From CAVVFX01 sp963747535 (GTDB lineage: Bacteria; Acidobacteriota; Terriglobia; Bryobacterales; Bryobacteraceae): a stretch of 64,000 nt of DNA. This document shows, one piece after another, positions 56,629-64,000 of the stretch; positions within the stretch are counted from its first letter, which is position 1; every line of letters begins with the position of its first letter. The notes below the pieces were generated by a model. It was given only the letters and a program-made list of their open reading frames with translations, ran no database searches and was not told where the DNA came from. A program made the translations under genes and the position numbers. Where the stretch lies: positions 868,001 to 932,000 of the forward strand of contig CAVVFX010000002.1 in the NCBI GenBank assembly GCA_963747535.1. The letters run 5' to 3'.

Positions 56629-57288
56629 CTAGTCATGCAGAATGACATTTAGCAATGAACTGTGGATCTTTAGACTTCCGTTGTATTCAATAAAACCAAG
56701 CTTGCGAAATCGGTTCATGAAAAAGCTGACCCTGGACCGGGTCGTTCCAATAATCTCCGCCAGTGTTTCCTGGCTCATCTTCGGAATTACCTCCTCCGGT
56801 CTACCTTCCTTTCCGAAGTTCGCCAGGAGCAGCAGAACTCGCGCCAATCTCTTCTCGCTGGAGTTGAATAACTGGTCGACCAGATCTTCTTCTATCTTGA
56901 TGTTGCGGGACAGAAGGTGGGCCACGAACATTTCAGAGAACAACGGCTCTTCATGCAGAAGTTGGACCACTCTTGCCTTCTCCAATCTCATGATCGAGCA
57001 GGGGGACAGGGCGACGGCACTTGCCATGCGCAGCGATTGCCCTGCCAGGCAGCCTTCCCCAAAGAAATCGCCTTCTCCCAGGAGTGCAATGACGGCTTCT
57101 TTGCCCTGCTTGGAAACGACGGTGAGCTTAACCTTGCCCCTTTGGATGTAAAAGACAGCGTCAGCCGTGTCAGCCTGGGCAAAAATGCGGTCGTTGGCAC
57201 GGTACGAACCAATCGTTCTCCCACCGTTAGCCTTAGTCAAAAACTCCCTTACATCGAAAGCCCCTTTGGACTTGCTCTTCACTGCCAC
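56629..57288 (-). CDS. Crp/Fnr-family transcriptional regulator
   Basis: GTG at 57288 was chosen because GGAGAAGG lies 7 bases upstream; a second GTG follows two codons later. The longer upstream frame has no family sequence. The 219-residue protein has a cyclic-nucleotide-binding-type beta barrel (about 20-130: IFAQADTADAVFYIQRGKVK, VIALLGEGDFFGEGCLAGQS), a dimerisation helix and a winged-helix domain with SQETLAEIIGTTRSRVSFFM as recognition helix. The Fnr-type cysteine cluster at the N-terminus is absent, so iron-sulfur oxygen sensing is unlikely. The effector pocket cannot be assigned. The gene faces an inverted-repeat-rich 375-bp intergenic region and a small-peptide gene. Confidence 0.92.
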   Translation of the reverse strand: MAVKSKSKGAFDVREFLTKANGGRTIGSYRANDRIFAQADTADAVFYIQRGKVKLTVVSKQGKEAVIALLGEGDFFGEGCLAGQSLRMASAVALSPCSIMRLEKARVVQLLHEEPLFSEMFVAHLLSRNIKIEEDLVDQLFNSSEKRLARVLLLLANFGKEGRPEEVIPKMSQETLAEIIGTTRSRVSFFMNRFRKLGFIEYNGSLKIHSSLLNVILHD

Positions 57289-57663
57289 TGCTTTACCTTC
57301 TCCTTCACTCTTTAAGGACAATATATCAGAACGCCAATACCGGCGCATTGCACCATATTTAATGTATTGGCGAAATGTTGTTGCCATATACGTCAACGTG
57401 AGCAATTTTGAACAGACAGCCCGATGACATTCCGCTAAGCTGCCCACTAAAGGAAATATGAGGCTGGACCTTGGTCCAGGGAAACCTGCTGCGAAACAGG
57501 AGCCGTATGCGCCCTGATGCTCGCCGCCTGTAATTCTCATTATGGACGATAACGTCCGGATCTGCAATCTCGTGGATATTCTGATGCGGTGTAGTAGATT
57601 TGTCAATCACCGGTCGGCAGGTGCCCAGGCTCAAGGTCACATTTCAAATAGAAAGGCAGCACT
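57289..57663. promoter_or_regulatory. Divergent control region with three perfect inverted repeats
   Basis: Between the regulator and the small-peptide gene lie CGCCAATAC (57332-57340) / GTATTGGCG (57364-57372), spaced by 23 bases; CTGGACC-tt-GGTCCAG (57464-57479); and GGACG-ataa-CGTCC (57544-57557). All arms match exactly. They are candidate operators for self-regulation or for the divergent transcript. None is the classical TGTGA-N6-TCACA site. Confidence 0.45.
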
Positions 57664-57816
57664 ATGGCAACAGCCGTGTCTGTAAAACAAGGCGGCGTCC
57701 AGAGCGGAAATCAACAATGTTGGCTCGAATCATTAGCCGGATTGACTTACAAAACCGCTGCCGATGAGGACGAGGACGACGAGGAAGATGACGCCCCCGC
57801 TTTCCGTCGAAGATAG
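57664..57816 (+). CDS. Small acidic 50-residue peptide, undescribed
   Basis: The ATG is preceded by a GAAAGG box 7 bases upstream. The peptide has a neutral N-terminal half (MATAVSVKQGGVQSGNQQCW, one Cys at 19), then LESLAGLTYK, a run of eleven Asp/Glu with little else (residues 34-43) and an Arg-rich end (AFRRR). No family is recognised. The layout, a neutral leader-like part and a highly acidic tail, resembles neither a signal peptide nor a toxin helix. It could be a small regulator, a metal- or DNA-mimic peptide or a modified-peptide precursor; no modification enzyme is nearby. It is 122 bp upstream of the gene at 57939 on the same strand. Confidence 0.5.
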   Translation: MATAVSVKQGGVQSGNQQCWLESLAGLTYKTAADEDEDDEEDDAPAFRRR

Positions 57817-57938
57817 CCCGGAATCCACCACTCGCCTCCTTTGGGACACTTCGGGCAGCATGTTCCCGGTTGGCGTCCGTATTAGCGTGTTCGGAGAATT
57901 TGCCTGCCGGCAACTTCCGGCAGAAGAGGAACACCAGT

Positions 57939-58319
57939 ATGCTCATAAAGATTCGAGGAAACGGCAAAGTCGAGCCGGTAACCACCCAACCCCACGAATG
58001 CATCTTTCACAACTGGACTCAGAGCCTCTCCCCGACTGAGTTCCAGGGCATCTGTGACACTCTGAACGATTTCCTTAACCATAAGGGTTCGGGCGAGATC
58101 GTTACTTCGAGGTGCCTTAAAGATCCGGACTGGACTCATACGCCTTATCTGCTGATTTACGAGTCGGTGGGCCGGAACTCGGAGATGGCCAGTTTCCTGT
58201 TCAGCTTGATCGTGTGGCGGGTCATGATGAACCGCCCGGAGACGTGGGCTCTCGGGCGCTATCCAAGACAGATGGTTGATGTCATTAGCCTGACTTACTT
58301 CCGGGTTTCGATCAACTGA
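57939..58319 (+). CDS. Uncharacterised 126-residue protein
   Basis: ATG at 57939 has an AGAGGAAC box 7 bases upstream; earlier in-frame starts lack one. I do not recognise the family. The pattern alternates short strands and helices: QPHECIFHNWTQSLSPTEFQ, DWTHTPYLLIYESVGRNSEM, ASFLFSLIVWRVMMNRPETW and DVISLTYFRV at the end. Five Trp and two Cys in a small soluble protein suggest a compact fold. No signal peptide or transmembrane helix is certain, although SFLFSLIVWRVMM is hydrophobic. It may form an operon with the acidic peptide under the divergent Crp/Fnr regulator. Confidence 0.72.
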   Translation: MLIKIRGNGKVEPVTTQPHECIFHNWTQSLSPTEFQGICDTLNDFLNHKGSGEIVTSRCLKDPDWTHTPYLLIYESVGRNSEMASFLFSLIVWRVMMNRPETWALGRYPRQMVDVISLTYFRVSIN

Positions 58320-58324
58320 CCGTA

Positions 58325-58369
58325 GGGCACCATCGTTTTTTGTGGTCTGCCCGGCTGCGAAGCCGCCGC
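58325..58369. repeat. REP-like element, left of the RAYT remnant
   Basis: The words GGGCA..CCATCG and TGTGGTCTGCCCGGCTGCG recur in the element at 62288-62332. In this copy two bases of the left arm are missing, so the stem is weaker. It starts 6 bp after the 126-residue protein's stop. Confidence 0.55.
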
Positions 58370-58400
58370 TTGAGTTTGTACATTTTGGGTGAGAATCTTT

Positions 58401-58448
58401 CAGGTGGAAAGACACCTGTATGGGTGGGGCAGACGGTTTCGCCTGCCC
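58401..58448. repeat. REP-like double hairpin immediately upstream of the RAYT remnant
   Basis: CAGGTG-gaaaga-CACCTG forms the first hairpin. GGGCAGaCG-gttt-CGcCTGCCC (58427-58448, one mismatch) forms the second. The second is close to the palindrome at 14249-14268. It lies 11 bp before the transposase start codon, the usual position of REP copies beside their transposase gene. Confidence 0.65.
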
Positions 58449-58458
58449 GTCCATCGCA

Positions 58459-58953
58459 ATGCCTGAATACCGAAGAAGATTGCCGCATTACCATCCAGAC
58501 GGTGCCCGTTTGTTCCCGACTTGGCGTCTTTGGAGGTCACTTCCTGCCAAGCCGGATTCTACTCTGTACGCTACTCCAGGGCACGCTTTCGCGGCTCAGG
58601 ATCGGGTTTTGGGCAGGCGCGCCTCGGGACCCTCAGATTGCCGATTTGGTCTCCAACACGATTCTGGTTGGAGATTGCGAGAGGCACTTCTATGACCTGG
58701 TTGCTTGGGTGGTGATGCCTAACCATGTGCATTTGCTCATTCTTCCTGTGGTCGCAACACCGGCGCTGAGGCGCTGGTTAAAAGGATCAACGGCGAGAGC
58801 TGCTAACCAAATCCTGGGGCGGTCCGGACAGCCGTTTTGGCAGAGCAAAATCCGGTTTCGGCCGGCCTGGTGTGCTCTGCGGAACACTGGGGCTGGTCCA
58901 GCGCCGGGTGGCAGGCGACACCGCCCGCCCAACCAAACCTCATGGCTCCCTGA
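58459..58953 (+). pseudogene. REP-associated tyrosine transposase (RAYT, IS200/Y1 type), broken
   Basis: The reading frame must be pieced together. It starts at 58459 with MPEYRRRLPHYHPDGARLFP, the typical RAYT opening, and runs to LGRRASGP. The frame then shifts near 58630 to PRDPQIADLVSNTILVGDCE and the HUH motif VVMPNHVHLLILP, followed by RWLKGSTARAANQILGRSGQ and PFWQ. After FWQ the catalytic-Tyr segment is missing: the sequence jumps, in a third frame, to NPVSAGLVCSAEHWGWSSAG and ends NLMAP at the stop at 58951. At least one indel and one deletion of about 20-25 codons, including the Tyr helix, have inactivated it. Functional relatives nick and move the palindromes beside them. Confidence 0.8.
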
Positions 58954-58974
58954 GTCAACATGTACAAACTCCAG

Positions 58975-58998
58975 AGCCGCCTTTAGACGGCTTTCGCC
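58975..58998. repeat. REP-like element downstream of the RAYT remnant
   Basis: AGCCG-cctttaga-CGGCT (58975-58992), followed by TTCGCCGC, is a shortened version of the perfect AGCCGCCT hairpin at 55643-55661. It closes the RAYT locus on the right, so the transposase remnant has a REP on each side. Confidence 0.5.
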
Positions 58999-59353
58999 GC
59001 TTGCAGAATTGTCCATTTATTTCGCGGACACTTGCGCGATATGACGTTGTGGCCTAATGCACCGCAACCGTCACACCAGCCGGACTGCCCGCGGTACCAA
59101 TAGTCAGCACGACATCCCAATTTCCCGCCGCCACCGCTTGAGCCCCTTTATTTACCCTTTCGTCACAGCCACATGCGCGCAATCCGCCTCACGGCTTCGG
59201 TCTGCGTGTGGCAACTTGAAAGTAGACAGGTCTACGTGTGCGACACACGATTTCCCAAAATCCACGAGCCACTCGATTGCCCGCATGCATGCTTTCCTGC
59301 ATTGAATCCGTCCCCGGGAGATACCCGTATTCTGAAAATCACTGCGATTTATC
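58999..59353. other. 355-bp stretch without a recognisable gene
   Basis: Open frames of 60-80 codons exist on both strands but have no ribosome-binding site or family-like motif. The region precedes the tandem duplication. Confidence 0.4.
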
Positions 59354-60089
59354 CGAAATTGGCTTCTTCCGAAAATATCGCGCAACGCCGGTGCGAGATG
59401 GGCGGCAAGTCACCTCAAATCTTCGACTTATCTGCGTTCATCTGTGTTCATCCCTGCGGCCCTTACCTTTTCTCTTTTACGTCCGTACAATCCGCGCCAG
59501 CTGTGTTCGGTCTCAATTTTCATTTCCTGGGGTGACCGCGCGTATGGCGGTCAAGGCTTTCGTTTCGCAGAATCCGCTGCAGCCGCTAACCGCGGCCAAA
59601 ATACAAATCATGCGAAACCGTAATCCCGCCAACTGCGCTGATTGTGCACAATTTTGCACAACCCCAAACCGCGCCCCTTCGCCGGTCACTCCCTTAACCC
59701 TCACAAACAAACCGCCTTACCGGAAATTGGCTTCTTCCGAAAATATCGCGCAACGCCGGTGCGAGATGGGCGGCAAGTCACCTCAAATCTTCGACTTATC
59801 TGCGTTCATCTGTGTTCATCCCTGCGGCCCTTACCTTTTCTCTTTTACGTCCGTACAATCCGCGCCAGCTGTGTTCGGTCTCAATTTTCATTTCCTGGGG
59901 TGACCGCGCGTATGGCGGTCAAGGCTTTCGTTTCGCAGAATCCGCTGCAGCCGCTAACCGCGGCCAAAATACAAATCATGCGAAACCGTAATCCCGCCAA
60001 CTGCGCTGATTGTGCACAATTTTGCACAACCCCAAACCGCGCCCCTTCGCCGGTCACTCCCTTAACCTCCACAAACAAAGCGCCTTACC
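59354..60089. repeat. Tandem duplication, two copies of 368 bp
   Basis: Copy 1 spans about 59354-59721 and copy 2 about 59722-60089. A fixed point (GAGATGGGCGG) recurs exactly 368 bases later. The copies agree nearly base for base, with a few differences at their 3' ends (59697-59716 against 60065-60084). A partial third start (CCGGAAATTGGCTTC) follows at about 60090. Each copy contains an inverted repeat TTGTGCA-caattt-TGCACAA. No protein is convincingly encoded: the 221-codon frame across it repeats itself without family features. Confidence 0.85.
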
Positions 60090-60118
60090 GGAAATTGGCT
60101 TCGTTCCGCAGAAAACTT

Positions 60119-62227
60119 CTAACGGGTAATCCCCGCCTGGCTCAGCAACCACGCATACTCGAAGGCCTGGTCCTTCAACCGGTCATAGCGCCCCGACGCA
60201 CCGCCATGCCCCGCCGGGTCCATCTTGATTTTCAACAGCAACGGATTCTGATCCTCCTTGACCGCTCGCATCCGGGCAACGTATTTCGCCGGTTCCCAGT
60301 ACATGACCTGGCTGTCGTTGAAACTTGTGGTGATCAACATCGCGGGATATTTCCGCTTCTCCAGATTGTCATAAGGACTGTACGTCATCATGTAGTCGTA
60401 ATCCGCCTTCTCGTTGGGATTGCCCCACTCGAGATACTCGCCCACCGTCAGCGGCAGGGATGCATCCATCATCGTGTTCATCACGTCGACAAACGGCACA
60501 GCGGCATGAACCGCGTGGAAGAGATCGGGGCGCATATTGACCACCGCGCCCATCAACAGACCGCCGGCGCTACCCCCTTCGATCACCAGCCGCTCCTTCG
60601 ACGTCCATTTCTCGTTCACCAGGAACTCCGCGCAGTCGATGAAGTCGAAGAAAGTGTTTTTCTTCTTCGCCAGCATTCCGTCTTCGCGCCACTGCTCGCC
60701 CATCTCGTCCCCGCCGCGGATGTGGGCGATCGCGTAACTCATGCCGCGATCGAGCAGGCTGATCCGCTGGCTGGAGAACACCGGCGGGATGCCAATTCCG
60801 TAAGAACCGTAGCCGTAAAGAAAGAGCGGCGCTGTGCCGTCACGCGGCAGGCCCTTCTTGTACACGATCGAGATGGGAACCTTCACTCCATCCCGCGCCG
60901 TCGCCCACAGCCGTTCGCTCGCATACTGCTTCGGATCATAGCCGCCCAGCACCTCCTGTTGCTTGAGCAGCGTCGACGTGCCGGTGCGCGTGTCGTAATC
61001 GAAGACGCTGGGAGGCGTGATCAGGCTCTGGTAGTTGTACCGGTAGGTGCTGGAATCGAAGTCGGCGGTAACGTCCGGAAAAGCGGAATACACCGGCTCC
61101 GGGAAGGCAATGGAGGTCCATTTTTCCGTCGTGAAGCTATACACCCGCAGATGATTGAGCGCTTGCGATTTTTCTACCGAAACCGCGAAGTCCTTGAAGA
61201 GATCGATGTCCTGCAGCCGGACGTCGTCCTGGTGCGGGATGAACACCTTCCAGTTCTTCGGAGCCGGATCCTTTTCCGGCGCGGTTACCACGGAAAAGTT
61301 CTTGCCTTCTTTGTTGGTGCGGATGTAGAACAGATTCTCGCGATGATCGACGTAGTAGCGGTGCTTCCTCTCGCGCGGCAGCAGGACCGTGAAGACCGGG
61401 TCCTGTGCCCGGTTCGCCTTCAGGTAGCGAACCTCGGTAGTGTCTTTGGCTTCGATCTGCAGAAAAATATACGCCTTGTCGCGCGACTTCCCGAGACCGA
61501 TATCGTAGAGTTCGTCCTTTTCGTTGTAGAGCAGCCGGAAATCGGCCGACCCCAGAAGATGGTGCAGAAGCTTATCGCTGCGTTTGGTGACTTTATCCTC
61601 GGTGGTGACGAAGAGGTGCCGGTTGTCGGCCGCCCATTCCACCGAGGTCACCCGCTCGATCGTGTCCCCGAGCAAACGTCCGGTGCGCAGGTCCTTGACC
61701 TCCAGGGAAAACTGGCGGAAGCCCGTGTAGTCTATGGTGTACGCCAGCAGATTCTGATCGTCGCTGACTTTGAAAGCTCCCAGCCCGACAAACTTATGCT
61801 CTTTGCCAAGTTCGTTGAGATCCAGCAGCACCTCTTCCGGCGCTTCCATGTTTCGCTTGCGCCGGCATTGGATTGGATATTGCTTACCCTCCTCGGTACG
61901 CGAATAATAAAGATAGCCGGCGCGCGGGGAAGGGACGCTGAGATCAGTCTGTTTGATGCGTGCCAGCATCTCGCTGTACAGGGCGTCACTAAACGGCTGC
62001 AGATCCTTCGTCATCGCCTCGGTATAAGCATTCTCAGCCTGCAGGTACGCGACCACTTTTGGGTTCGTTTTTTCGCGCAGCCAGAAGTAATCGTCGCTAA
62101 TCGTAGCGCCGTGGCGAACCTCACTATGCTCGATTCGTGGCGCGACAGGAGGGGCAGGAAGAGTTTGTGCGGACATAGCAAGGACCGGCAAGAATGCGAA
62201 AAATGCGAGTTTCCGCAAGGGCTTCAT
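60119..62227 (-). CDS. Exported S9 family peptidase (oligopeptidase B / prolyl oligopeptidase type)
   Basis: A signal peptide (LRKLAFFAFLPVLAMSAQ) is followed by the S9 N-terminal region (RHGATISDDYFWLREKTNPK), a seven-bladed propeller (about 80-420) and an alpha/beta-hydrolase domain (about 440-702). The catalytic Ser is in IEGGSAGGLLMGAVV, the Asp in TTSFNDSQVMYWEPAKYVA and the His in DPAGHGGASGRYD. The phrases GYGSYGIGIPPVFSS and AHIRGGDEMGEQW are family hallmarks and point to the oligopeptidase B branch, which cuts after basic residues in short peptides. An exported form is common in acidobacteria and fits peptide scavenging. Confidence 0.94.
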   Translation of the reverse strand: MKPLRKLAFFAFLPVLAMSAQTLPAPPVAPRIEHSEVRHGATISDDYFWLREKTNPKVVAYLQAENAYTEAMTKDLQPFSDALYSEMLARIKQTDLSVPSPRAGYLYYSRTEEGKQYPIQCRRKRNMEAPEEVLLDLNELGKEHKFVGLGAFKVSDDQNLLAYTIDYTGFRQFSLEVKDLRTGRLLGDTIERVTSVEWAADNRHLFVTTEDKVTKRSDKLLHHLLGSADFRLLYNEKDELYDIGLGKSRDKAYIFLQIEAKDTTEVRYLKANRAQDPVFTVLLPRERKHRYYVDHRENLFYIRTNKEGKNFSVVTAPEKDPAPKNWKVFIPHQDDVRLQDIDLFKDFAVSVEKSQALNHLRVYSFTTEKWTSIAFPEPVYSAFPDVTADFDSSTYRYNYQSLITPPSVFDYDTRTGTSTLLKQQEVLGGYDPKQYASERLWATARDGVKVPISIVYKKGLPRDGTAPLFLYGYGSYGIGIPPVFSSQRISLLDRGMSYAIAHIRGGDEMGEQWREDGMLAKKKNTFFDFIDCAEFLVNEKWTSKERLVIEGGSAGGLLMGAVVNMRPDLFHAVHAAVPFVDVMNTMMDASLPLTVGEYLEWGNPNEKADYDYMMTYSPYDNLEKRKYPAMLITTSFNDSQVMYWEPAKYVARMRAVKEDQNPLLLKIKMDPAGHGGASGRYDRLKDQAFEYAWLLSQAGITR

Positions 62228-62287
62228 TCCCTTTCAGGCTACCATCGCCCCTTCCGTACGAAAGACCATCGTTTCGTGATAGCTGTG

Positions 62288-62332
62288 GGGCAGACCATCG
62301 TCTTCTGTGGTCTGCCCGGCTGCGCAGCAGCC
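62288..62332. repeat. REP-like double hairpin between the S9 peptidase and leuS
   Basis: GGGCAGACCA (62288-62297) and TGGTCTGCCC (62308-62317) pair perfectly over 10 bp with a 10-base loop. GGCTGC-gca-GCAGCC (62318-62332) forms a second perfect hairpin directly after it. The whole unit recurs in damaged form at 58325-58369. It lies in the gap between divergent genes. Confidence 0.65.
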
Positions 62333-62398
62333 GTTTTTCGAGAGGGCCAGTCTCGCCGGCAAAGCCCCACCGGATTGATAGACGATAATAAGTCTTTC

Positions 62399-64000
62399 AT
62401 GTCTGAGAAGCCTTACGATCACAAGCAAATCGAACAGAAGTGGCACGAGCGTTGGCAGAATACCCCGCTCTATAAGGCCGAAGAGGACTCCGCCCGTCCC
62501 AAGTATTACGTGCTCGAGATGCTACCCTACCCGAGCGGCGCACTCCACATCGGCCACATCCGTAACTACTCCATCGGCGATGCCCTCGCACGCCACATGT
62601 GGATGCGCGGCTATAACGTCCTCCATCCCATGGGCTGGGACGCGTTCGGCCTGCCCGCCGAAAATGCCGCCATCAAGAATAACCGGCCCCCGCGCGAATG
62701 GACCCTCGAAAACATCGAGCGGATGAAAAAAACCCACAGCCGCTTTGCCTTTTCTTACGATTGGGACCGCGAAGTCACCACCTGTGAGCCCGACTATTAC
62801 CGCTGGAACCAGTGGTTCTTCCTCAAAATGCTGGAACGGGATCTGGCCTATCGCAAGAAGGCGCTGGTCAACTGGTGCCCCTTGTGCGCCACTGTGCTGG
62901 CCAACGAACAGGTGGTCGACGGCTGCTGCTGGCGCCACGAATCGACGCCCGTCGAACAGCGCGCCCTGGAACAATGGTTCCTGCGCATCACCGCCTACGC
63001 CGACCAGTTGCTCGACGATATGAAGCAACTCGAAGGCAACTGGCCCGACCGCGTCCTCACCATGCAGCGCAACTGGATCGGAAGGTCGGTGGGCGCGGAG
63101 GTCGACTTTACAGTCGAAGCGGGCGAAAAACTGCGCGTCTTCACCACCCGCATCGACACCATCTACGGCGCCACTTGCCTGATCGTCGCGCCCGAGCATC
63201 CGCTGGTCGAGGCCCACGGTTCACCGGAAGTCCGCGCGCAAGCCAAGAGAATGATCGACGCGCGCGCCAGCCAGGGCCCCGGCGAGGCCGAAAAGGAGGG
63301 CTTTCCGCTGGGCCTCTCCGCCACTAACCCGTTCAGCGGCGAGACCATCCCCATCTGGACCGGTAACTTCGTCCTGATGTCCTACGGCACCGGCGCCATC
63401 ATGGCCGTTCCCGGACACGACCAGCGCGATTTCGAATTCTGCACCAAATATGGCATCCCGGTGCGCCCGGTTATCCGTCCCGTCGGCGCTCCGCTCGCCG
63501 ATCCCGCCGCCATGAAAGAAGCCTTCGGCGACGACGGCATCGTCGAGAATTCCGGTCCTTATTCCGGACTCCCCAGCGCCGAGGCCCGCGAAAAAATGGC
63601 CGCTTTCGCCAAAGAACGAAATTTCGGTCAATTTGCTATTACTTTCCGCATTAAGGATTGGGGCATCTCGCGCCAGCGTTTCTGGGGTACGCCGATCCCG
63701 ATCATTCACTGCCCGTCGTGCGGTATGGTGCCGGTCCCGGAAAGCGACTTGCCCGTAGTCCTGCCGGACGAAATCCACATCACAGGACAAGGGCGCTCTC
63801 CGCTCGATGACGTGCCGGAATTCGTCAATGTGAAGTGTCCGAAGTGCGGCGAACCCGCGCGCCGGGAGACCGACACCATGGACACGTTCGTCGATTCCTC
63901 CTGGTACTTCTATCGCTACTGCGATGCCCGGAACAATCACGCGCCTTTCGACTCGCCGAAGATCGCCTACTGGTTCCCCATCGACCAGTACATCGGCGGA
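62399..64000 (+). CDS. leuS: Leucyl-tRNA synthetase, 5' part (cut by the window end)
   Basis: The enzyme charges tRNA-Leu. The 534 visible codons are open to the last base of the window. The class I signature is complete at the start: YYVLEMLPYPSGALHIGHIR (HIGH at residues 50-53), followed by GWDAFGLPAENAAIKNN, YDWDREVTTCEPDYYRWNQW and NWCPLCATVLANEQVVDGCC, a zinc-type Cys pair. The editing domain (about 225-410) contains FTTRIDTIYGATCLIVAPEH and YGTGAIMAVPGHDQRDFEF. After it come RQRFWGTPIPIIHCPSCGMV and the start of the catalytic insert. The KMSKS loop and anticodon-binding domain lie beyond the window. No clear ribosome-binding site is visible. Confidence 0.96.
   Translation, partial: MSEKPYDHKQIEQKWHERWQNTPLYKAEEDSARPKYYVLEMLPYPSGALHIGHIRNYSIGDALARHMWMRGYNVLHPMGWDAFGLPAENAAIKNNRPPREWTLENIERMKKTHSRFAFSYDWDREVTTCEPDYYRWNQWFFLKMLERDLAYRKKALVNWCPLCATVLANEQVVDGCCWRHESTPVEQRALEQWFLRITAYADQLLDDMKQLEGNWPDRVLTMQRNWIGRSVGAEVDFTVEAGEKLRVFTTRIDTIYGATCLIVAPEHPLVEAHGSPEVRAQAKRMIDARASQGPGEAEKEGFPLGLSATNPFSGETIPIWTGNFVLMSYGTGAIMAVPGHDQRDFEFCTKYGIPVRPVIRPVGAPLADPAAMKEAFGDDGIVENSGPYSGLPSAEAREKMAAFAKERNFGQFAITFRIKDWGISRQRFWGTPIPIIHCPSCGMVPVPESDLPVVLPDEIHITGQGRSPLDDVPEFVNVKCPKCGEPARRETDTMDTFVDSSWYFYRYCDARNNHAPFDSPKIAYWFPIDQYIGG

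Noticed and set aside
57289..57606. Longer Crp/Fnr start
   Set aside because: The upstream residues look random, and a well-placed GGAGAAGG box supports GTG at 57288.
59238..59903. 221-codon frame across the tandem duplication
   Set aside because: It repeats the same 61 residues because the DNA is duplicated; it has no ribosome-binding site, and its existence is explained by the repeat.
59354..60089. CRISPR array
   Set aside because: Two 368-bp tandem units with no short repeat-spacer pattern and no cas genes.

Overview
The window is GC-rich (about 60%) chromosomal DNA that reads as an acidobacterium of the Solibacter/Bryobacter type. The evidence is the family content: three orphan FtsX/MacB-type permeases of the duplicated acidobacterial kind, one with a PadR repressor; two Oar-like TonB-dependent receptors with a carboxypeptidase-regulatory N-terminus; an SBBP-repeat protein ending in a TIGR03437-like domain; a CheB-CheR-PAS-kinase hybrid; and many Tat- or Sec-exported enzymes. 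Taxonomy is inferred from families only, since no rRNA is present.

Layout. 1-5.4 kb: a PadR regulator and permease on the minus strand (the permease is frameshifted and runs off the left edge), a 5'-truncated second permease bracketed by imperfect direct repeats, a secreted beta-propeller, and fragments of a response regulator and a serine recombinase. 5.6-8.6 kb: a seven-heme cytochrome c/TPR lipoprotein, then a decayed IS6-type transposase. 8.7-14.2 kb: a mannonate-dehydratase-like enolase-superfamily enzyme, 1.1 kb without a clear gene, tRNA-Cys and tRNA-Val, a Tat-exported sugar isomerase-like protein and phosphoglucomutase. 14.5-20.3 kb: the hybrid kinase with its overlapping response regulator and an unknown protein, a cupin and an isochorismatase-like hydrolase. 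20.3-28 kb, all minus: a complete permease, aspartate kinase, a phytoene-desaturase-like oxidoreductase and a methyltransferase. 28-36.3 kb, plus: an unknown exported protein, a large M16 protease, a second YncE-like propeller and the SBBP protein. 36.5-38.5 kb, minus: a compact overlapping operon of a cupin-fold protein, a DUF2961/GH172-like enzyme and a cupin. 38.6-52.2 kb: glgC, Uma2, two TonB receptors, DUF3604, DUF4159 and DUF4337 proteins, and tadA. 52.5-64 kb: a PIG-L deacetylase, a response regulator with a small partner, a Crp/Fnr regulator facing an undescribed small acidic peptide and a 126-aa protein, a broken REP-associated transposase, a 368-bp tandem duplication, an S9 peptidase and the 5' part of leuS.

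Two themes link the genes. The first is uptake and processing of polymers outside the cytoplasm: TonB receptors, exported sugar enzymes and peptidases, with Pgm and GlgC feeding internal glycogen. The second is genome decay and repeat spread: truncated permease, recombinase, IS6 and RAYT remnants, and a family of short palindromes in intergenic gaps. The most interesting uncharacterised locus is 57.3-58.3 kb, with the REP/RAYT set around it.
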